Source: an uncultured Oscillospiraceae bacterium (GTDB lineage: Bacteria > Bacillota > Clostridia > Oscillospirales > Oscillospiraceae). Taken from it: a stretch of 6,175 bases of DNA. The notes below the pieces were generated by a model that saw only the letters and a list, made by a program, of their open reading frames with translations, did not search any database and was not told the origin of the DNA. Position 1 is the stretch's first letter; the number at the start of each line of letters is the position of its first letter. Positions 1 through 3,592 of the stretch are shown here, one piece after another. Made by a program: the position numbers and the translations under genes. Location of the stretch: positions 1 through 6,175 of the forward strand of contig CAKTJA010000080.1 of the NCBI GenBank assembly GCA_934567115.1, written 5' to 3'.

Positions 1-269
1 ATCCGGATACGATCGGAAAAGTGGCGATACGGGCGCGCATACTGGACGGCGGCGTGCTGGAGATCGCGGTGCACGACTGGGGACGCGGGATCGCGGACGT
101 CGATCAGGCGCGCGAGCCGCTGTTCACGACCGGGGGCGAAGAGCGCAGCGGGATGGGCTTCACGATCATGGAAAGCTTCATGGATCAGCTCAAGGTACGC
201 TCGCGCCCTGGGAAAGGAACGGTCGTCACCATGCGGCGCAGGATCGCGCAGCGCACCGGACGCGCATGA
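1..269 (+). CDS. spoIIAB: Anti-sigma F factor SpoIIAB (C-terminal part)
   Basis: SpoIIAB is a serine kinase and anti-sigma factor. It binds sigma-F and phosphorylates the anti-anti-sigma factor SpoIIAA, keeping sigma-F silent before the sporulation septum forms. The frame is open from base 3, so the gene is cut by the window's left edge. About 88 residues are visible of a protein usually near 145, and the N-terminal helices and the N-box of the GHKL ATPase fold are missing. What remains shows the family signature: the G1 box DWGRGIAD, then the run REPLFTT, the G2 box RSGMGFTIMESFMD, and a final GKGTVVTM strand. A GTG at position 21 is an internal valine codon, not the start. The stop overlaps the sigF start (ATGA), so the two are cotranscribed and probably translationally coupled. 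Identification is secure from motifs and gene order; the upstream spoIIAA is presumably just outside. Confidence 0.95.
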   Translation, partial: PDTIGKVAIRARILDGGVLEIAVHDWGRGIADVDQAREPLFTTGGEERSGMGFTIMESFMDQLKVRSRPGKGTVVTMRRRIAQRTGRA

Positions 270-985
270 GCACGGCGGACACGCTTGCACTGCTGGAGGC
301 AGCGCGTCAGGGAGACGAGGAAGCCGGGGAGCGCGTGCTTCTGGAGAATAACGGCCTGATTTGGAGCGTTGTACGGAGATACAATGGGCGCGGGGTCGAT
401 ATGGACGATCTCTATCAGCTTGGGTGCATAGGATTTCTAAAAGCTGTAAAGGGATTTGACATTACATATGGGACGCAGTTTTCAACATACGCCGTTCCAA
501 AAATCGCAGGGGAGATCCGTCGTTTTCTTCGCGACGACGGAGCGGTAAAGGTCGGACGGACCCTGCGTGAACGCGCTCAGAGCATTTACAGCGCAAGGGA
601 GCGGCTGCGCATACAGCTCGGACGCGAGCCGGTGCTCTCGGAGCTGTCGGAGGAGACCGGCCTGAGCGTGGAGGAGATCGCGGATTCCGACCTTGCGTCC
701 GCCGCCCCGGAATCGCTTCAGCAGGAGACGGGGGACGGACTGACGCTTGAAACGGTCCTCGGGACCGACAGCCCGGAGGAGGGGATGATTGAGCGAATAT
801 CGCTGCGCTCCGCCGTGGAGGCGCTTCCCGAGAAGGAGCGCATGGCGATCCTCCTCCGCTTTTTCAGGGGCATGACGCAGGACCAGACGGCCCGGGTGCT
901 GGGGGTATCGCAGGTGCAGGTCTCGCGGCTTGAGCGCCGGGCGCTGAAATCGCTCCGCTCGGCAATGGCGGAGAAGGAGCCGTGA
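266..985 (+). CDS. sigF: RNA polymerase sporulation sigma factor sigma-F
   Basis: This is the first forespore-specific sigma factor, which directs core RNA polymerase to early forespore promoters after SpoIIAB releases it. The 239 residues match the usual sigma-F length. Region 2 lies at about residues 27-95, with core-binding and -10-recognition segments including DLYQLGCIGFLKAVKGFD, FSTYAVPKIAGEIRRFLRDD and VKVGR. Region 3 is about 97-145. Region 4 is about 182-232, with a helix-turn-helix at 203-226 (MTQDQTARVLGVSQVQVSRL) for -35 recognition. Sigma-G and sigma-B have a similar layout, but the overlap with spoIIAB fixes this as sigma-F. The start has no good Shine-Dalgarno of its own, consistent with coupling to spoIIAB. 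Codons about 52-85 are clearly more AT-rich than the rest of the gene. Its last 122 bases are also open on the opposite strand, inside the converging DUF4130 frame. No convincing terminator follows. Confidence 0.97.
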   Translation: MSTADTLALLEAARQGDEEAGERVLLENNGLIWSVVRRYNGRGVDMDDLYQLGCIGFLKAVKGFDITYGTQFSTYAVPKIAGEIRRFLRDDGAVKVGRTLRERAQSIYSARERLRIQLGREPVLSELSEETGLSVEEIADSDLASAAPESLQQETGDGLTLETVLGTDSPEEGMIERISLRSAVEALPEKERMAILLRFFRGMTQDQTARVLGVSQVQVSRLERRALKSLRSAMAEKEP

Positions 986-1730
986 CCGGTTCCTCCTGAA
1001 ACTCGGTCATTACAGACCAGTAGCGCTTTGGCATATGCGTCATGCGCAGCCTCGGATTTTCGCGCTCACAGATGGCGACCGTATCGTAAAAGCACCTCCA
1101 GAGCCGTCGGTAGGCGGCCTCCGCTTCATCGGGAGGTGCCATGACGAAATTCTCAAGCGGAACAATGTCGGAATGCCCGCCCGAATAAAGCAGAGCCTCC
1201 CGATGTGTACGGTCATAGAGAAAGAAGGTCTCATCATGGCAGCGCTGGCAGAAATGTCCCCGCAGCAGGGGGAGCACCCGGTTTTTCGGCTCGATCTCGC
1301 CCGCGAGAACGCCCCCAAAATCGGAAAAACGCACAAAGCCGCGAAGAAGCTGCACCTCGCCGTTGAGGTGGCGAACGGCCTTCAGCAGCGGAAGGTAGGC
1401 TTCGTCCGAGAGCCGCCGCAGCAGCGGCGCGCCTTCCCGGTAAAGCTTTGCGGTAAACCGGTAAATGGCAAGCTCCCTGTCCGCAAGGCAGGTCAAAAAG
1501 ACGCGGCGCAGAAACGGGCCGACCTCGGGAGATATATTGCAGAGGCTGCGATACACGCGCTGCGCATGCTCACGGTCTGACGCCACGGTGCGGACCTCAA
1601 ACAAACACGGCTCCAGCTCCCCGGCGCGGCAGATCGCGGCGGGGAGCTCTTTTTGCGTGTAGCTTTCATAGATGCAGCACATCAAACCGCAAAAGCTTCC
1701 GTCATATTCATAGGCAACCTCACGCCACAC
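864..1730 (-). CDS. DUF4130 / TIGR03915 family protein, partner of the adjacent radical SAM protein
   Basis: The family is uncharacterised ('probable DNA metabolism protein'). It is normally encoded next to a TIGR03916 radical SAM protein, as here, and in other genomes it can be fused to a uracil-DNA-glycosylase-like domain. Visible hallmarks are the N-terminal YDGSFCGLMCCIYESY, the central RFSDFGGVLAGEIEPKN followed by VLPLLRGHF, and the closing NPRLRMTHMPKRYW. I place the start at the GTG at 1730 (288 residues): it has GGAG nine bases upstream and leaves a short lead before YDGSF, as in relatives. The frame is open back to a TTG at 1775, four bases past the radical SAM stop, which would give 303 residues, but the spacing to its AAGG is poor. 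The family normally ends shortly after MPKRYW; here about 40 extra proline/alanine-rich residues are encoded antisense to the sigF 3' end. Family assignment is firm; its reaction is unknown. Confidence 0.9.
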   Translation of the reverse strand: MWREVAYEYDGSFCGLMCCIYESYTQKELPAAICRAGELEPCLFEVRTVASDREHAQRVYRSLCNISPEVGPFLRRVFLTCLADRELAIYRFTAKLYREGAPLLRRLSDEAYLPLLKAVRHLNGEVQLLRGFVRFSDFGGVLAGEIEPKNRVLPLLRGHFCQRCHDETFFLYDRTHREALLYSGGHSDIVPLENFVMAPPDEAEAAYRRLWRCFYDTVAICERENPRLRMTHMPKRYWSVMTEFQEEPVTAPSPPLPSGAISAPGAQAARPAPAIPPAPGPSGPASCP

Positions 1731-1739
1731 GACACTCAG

Positions 1740-1743
1740 CTCC
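1740..1743 (-). promoter_or_regulatory. Ribosome binding site that favours the GTG start at 1730
   Basis: On the minus strand GGAG is followed by nine bases and then GTG. The alternative TTG at 1775 has only AAGG almost touching it, and a second TTG at 1745 has nothing. This is the reason for choosing the shorter DUF4130 protein. Confidence is moderate because the four-base match is short. Confidence 0.5.
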
Positions 1744-1779
1744 AATCTATACCATGGAATAAGCGAAACGGGCAAACCT

Positions 1780-3045
1780 TCAGCCCGTCCCGAACAGGGA
1801 AAGCTGCTCGAGCTGAGCGGCGGGGAGCGCGGAGCGTTCCACAGCGCTCAGCTGGCGGCGGACGCCGTCCGGAGACAGGCGCAGCGACGCGGCGCTTTGC
1901 CCGGAGCAGGTGACAAAATACTGCGCCCGTTTCATCACAACGCCGAGCTTGCGCAGATCGTCGGCGCGCAGAGAGCCGGCGCGTCTCGCGACAAGGATGC
2001 GCCTTGCGCTGGTAACGCCTATGCCCGGGACGCGCAGCAGCGCTTCGTAGTCTGCGCGGTTGATCTCAATGGGGAAGAATTCCGGATGACGGAGCGCCCA
2101 GCAGCATTTCGGATCGAGAAGGGGGTCAAAGTTCGGCTGGGCCTCGTCAAGCAGTTCGCCGACGCGGAAGCCGTAAAAACGGAGGAGCCAGTCCGCCTGA
2201 TAGAGACGGTGCTCACGCAGCAGGGGCGGCTTTGTGTCAAGAGACGGCAGAAGCGAGTTTTCGACCACGGGCACATAGGCGGAGTAAAAAACGCGCCTCA
2301 GCCGATAGACGTCGTAAAGGGACTGCGTCAGCGTGAGGATGTGCCGGTCGCTCTCCTGCGTGGCGCCGACGATCAGCTGCGTGCTCTGTCCGGCGGGAGC
2401 GAAGCGCGGCGCATGGCGATACCGGACAAGCTCCTGCTTGTTTTCCAGACCGCGCTCGCGAATAAAGCGCATCGGACGCAGGACCGATTCCCTCGTTTTG
2501 TTCGGCGCAAGCCTGTGGAGCGACGCTTCGCTCGGCAGCTCGATATTGACGCTCAGCCGGTCGGCGAGCATGCCGAGCCGCTCGACCAGCTCGCTTGACG
2601 CGCCGGGGATGGCCTTGGCGTGGATGTACCCATTAAAGCGATACTCCTCCCGGAGGATCGACAGCGTGCGGATCATCAGCTCCATCGTGTAGTCCGGAGA
2701 GCGCAGAACGCCGGAGGACAGAAACAGGCCCTCAATATAGTTGCGCCGGTAAAACTGAATGGTCAGCTCCGCAAGCTCGTCCGGTGTAAACATCGCGCGG
2801 GGCGTGTCGTTCGACCGGCGGTTGACGCAGTACTTGCAGTCATAGACGCAGCGGTTTGTCAACAGGACCTTCAAAAGCGTGATGCAGCGTCCGTCTGCGG
2901 AAAAGCTGTGGCAGCAGCCCATAACGGACGAGGAGGTGCAGCCGATCTTGCCCGGCTCGAAGCCGCGCTTCGCACCGCTTGAGGTGCAGGCTGCGTCATA
3001 CTTTGCGGCGTCCGTCAGAATGGCGAGCTTATCCAGAATCTCCAT
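1780..3045 (-). CDS. Putative DNA modification/repair radical SAM protein (TIGR03916 type)
   Basis: This 421-residue radical SAM protein presumably uses a 4Fe-4S cluster and S-adenosylmethionine to start radical chemistry; the substrate is unknown. The cluster motif is CVYDCKYC (C66, C70, C73; CxxxCxxC). A cysteine-rich N-terminus precedes it (C20, C36, C44, C45, C54) and could hold a second metal site, which is inference. The SAM barrel continues through FLSSGVLRSPDYT (109-120), SVNIELPSE (165-173) and APNKTRESV (180-188). The C-terminus carries a helix-hairpin-helix region (about 328-355, with LRVPGIGVTSARRIL), typical of non-specific DNA binding, and a second similar unit near 362-380. The start ATG begins EILDKLAILTDAAKYD, as family members do. 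There is no clear Shine-Dalgarno, and it sits 10 bases after a 40-residue upstream gene, so coupled translation is likely. The DUF4130 partner follows directly. Family annotation links the pair to DNA repair or modification; no function is proven. Confidence 0.93.
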   Translation of the reverse strand: MEILDKLAILTDAAKYDAACTSSGAKRGFEPGKIGCTSSSVMGCCHSFSADGRCITLLKVLLTNRCVYDCKYCVNRRSNDTPRAMFTPDELAELTIQFYRRNYIEGLFLSSGVLRSPDYTMELMIRTLSILREEYRFNGYIHAKAIPGASSELVERLGMLADRLSVNIELPSEASLHRLAPNKTRESVLRPMRFIRERGLENKQELVRYRHAPRFAPAGQSTQLIVGATQESDRHILTLTQSLYDVYRLRRVFYSAYVPVVENSLLPSLDTKPPLLREHRLYQADWLLRFYGFRVGELLDEAQPNFDPLLDPKCCWALRHPEFFPIEINRADYEALLRVPGIGVTSARRILVARRAGSLRADDLRKLGVVMKRAQYFVTCSGQSAASLRLSPDGVRRQLSAVERSALPAAQLEQLSLFGTG

Positions 3046-3055
3046 GGCGGCTGCG

Positions 3056-3178
3056 TCAGCGAATGCGCGCGCGGCCGGTTCGACCGTGCGGCTGATCGAG
3101 GTAGGAGATGAGCTTCATCAGATTTGCTGTGGCAAAGCCGATGCCGAGAAAAACAAAGAACAGAGAAAATGCAGACAT
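3056..3178 (-). CDS. Small membrane protein (40 aa) leading the radical SAM operon
   Basis: I do not recognise this as a named family. The frame encodes 40 residues: a hydrophobic stretch at about residues 3-26 (MSAFSLFFVFLGIGFATANL, then MKLISYL) long enough to cross the membrane once, followed by a basic hydrophilic tail rich in arginine (HGRTGRARIR). By the positive-inside rule the tail would face the cytoplasm. Support for it being real: a strong Shine-Dalgarno (GGAGGT) eight bases before the ATG, a position about 32 bases after the likely start point of a consensus promoter, and a stop only 10 bases before the radical SAM start, which lacks its own ribosome binding site. It may therefore be a genuine small protein, or a leader whose translation drives expression of the radical SAM gene. 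The function is unknown, and the two roles are not exclusive. Confidence 0.72.
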   Translation of the reverse strand: MSAFSLFFVFLGIGFATANLMKLISYLDQPHGRTGRARIR

Positions 3179-3186
3179 TTGAAGCA

Positions 3187-3191
3187 CCTCC
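3187..3191 (-). promoter_or_regulatory. Strong ribosome binding site for the 40-residue small protein
   Basis: The minus strand reads GGAGG, then eight bases, then ATG at 3178. It is the best Shine-Dalgarno in the window and the main evidence that the small upstream frame is translated. The radical SAM start downstream has nothing comparable. Confidence 0.8.
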
Positions 3192-3198
3192 GAAAATA

Positions 3199-3210
3199 GA
3201 ACTTATGTTT
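3199..3210. promoter_or_regulatory. Possible LexA (SOS) box at the transcription start
   Basis: GAAC-TTAT-GTTT matches the Gram-positive LexA/DinR half-site arrangement (GAAC-N4-GTTY, fuller consensus CGAAC-N4-GTTCG), with only the outermost bases off. It lies directly on the predicted start point of the radical SAM operon, where a bound repressor would block initiation. A site of this quality can arise by chance in AT-rich DNA, so this is a hypothesis. It fits the presumed DNA-repair role of the genes. Confidence 0.4.
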
Positions 3211-3216
3211 AGCTGA

Positions 3217-3245
3217 ATTATAACTGGAACATTCGTACTTGTCAA
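3217..3245 (-). promoter_or_regulatory. Consensus sigma-A promoter of the small protein/radical SAM/DUF4130 operon
   Basis: On the minus strand the -35 is TTGACA (3245-3240) and the -10 is TATAAT (3222-3217), separated by exactly 17 bases: a full match to the vegetative consensus. The predicted start is near 3210, giving a leader of about 32 bases before the small-protein ATG. Immediately upstream (about 3246-3285) are A/T tracts resembling an UP element. A perfect promoter of this kind usually needs a repressor if the product is not wanted constantly, which supports looking for an operator. Confidence 0.88.
3227..3238. promoter_or_regulatory. Second, weaker LexA-like half-site pair in the promoter spacer
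   Basis: GAAC-ATTC-GTAC has one mismatch in the second half-site relative to GAAC-N4-GTTC. It falls between the -35 and -10 elements, a classic position for repression, and is 28 bases from the better candidate at 3199. Alone it is weak evidence; its value is as a possible second operator. Confidence 0.2.
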
Positions 3246-3392
3246 TAGAAAATAGAACAAAATTTTTATTTTTACAGAAAAATGGATCGAGAGCAAGCCG
3301 ATTAAGCCAAGCGCTTTTTCGGGAGGATGGCCCGCAAAACGGCGGCATATTTTATGCGGAATCGTTCGGAGAATCAAAAACGAAAGCGATAC

Positions 3393-3420
3393 GAGCCGGG
3401 GCAAGGGGCCTCGGCTCTCT
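3393..3420 (+). terminator. Terminator-like hairpin between the divergent genes
   Basis: GAGCCGGGGC pairs with GGCCTCGGCTC's last ten bases to give a 10-bp stem with one G-T pair and a five-base loop (AAGGG), followed on the plus strand by TCTTATT. The stem is strong but the T tract is broken by C and A, so termination would be imperfect. On the minus strand a TTTTT lies too far away. No plus-strand gene that would need it is visible upstream, so it may shield pcrA from stray transcription, end a small RNA, or be a relic. Confidence 0.4.
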
Positions 3421-3530
3421 TATTAAATGACGTTGAGATTTGAACGGGTGGAAACGCTTTCGGCGTCGGCCGGAGCGCTTCGGACCGTACCCCGGATTTT
3501 TCCGCATGCGAAAAAAAGCGGCGAAAGCGG

Positions 3531-3559
3531 TTGACCGAAAAGTGGAGATGCTGTAAAAT
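3531..3559 (+). promoter_or_regulatory. Sigma-A promoter of pcrA
   Basis: TTGACC (3531-3536), a 17-base spacer and TAAAAT (3554-3559) each match the vegetative consensus at five of six bases. The predicted start is near 3566, giving a leader of under 30 bases to the ATG at 3593. No LexA-like site is seen around it. Confidence 0.75.
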
Positions 3560-3592
3560 CAGATAGAATTTTAAGGGAACAGGTGGAAGCAG

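Larger units (their letters stand above)
3246..3592. other. Divergent intergenic region, no convincing gene
   Basis: Together with 3179-3245 this separates the minus-strand operon from pcrA by about 414 bases. From 3246 to about 3285 it is very A/T-rich and serves as upstream promoter DNA. From about 3300 to 3390 I see only short frames without usable ribosome binding sites. A 10-bp hairpin lies at 3393-3417. Further right there are scattered copies of CGAAAGCG (3381 and 3522) and its complement (3455). The pcrA promoter is at 3531-3559 and the pcrA ribosome binding site at 3581-3586. The function of about 3300-3530 is not evident. Confidence 0.6.

Noticed and set aside
983..1009. TGACCG...CGGTCA hairpin after sigF as a terminator
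   Set aside because: Only a 6-bp stem with a 15-base loop and no T tract, and it lies in DUF4130 coding sequence.
1035..1580. 181-codon plus-strand open frame opposite the DUF4130 gene
   Set aside because: Shadow frame in GC-rich DNA; the minus strand carries the recognisable family motifs.
1897..2598. 233-codon plus-strand open frame opposite the radical SAM gene
   Set aside because: It is the antisense shadow of a gene with clear radical SAM and helix-hairpin-helix motifs; the translation has no recognisable domain and no ribosome binding site.
3239..3430. 63-codon plus-strand frame in the intergenic region
   Set aside because: It starts at a TTG with no ribosome binding site inside the minus-strand promoter and runs through the terminator-like hairpin.
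3327..3443. 38-residue plus-strand frame with GGGAGG just before its ATG
   Set aside because: The Shine-Dalgarno touches the ATG with no spacing, and the terminator-like hairpin lies inside the frame; no promoter is visible.
3577..3588. LexA-like GAAC in the pcrA leader
   Set aside because: The second half reads GGAA rather than GTTY, so there is no paired site.
3442..3590. Near-repeat GAACGGGTGGAAAC (3442) and GAACAGGTGGAAGC (3577)
   Set aside because: Twelve of fourteen bases match, but flanks do not align and the second copy is simply the pcrA ribosome binding site region; chance is adequate.
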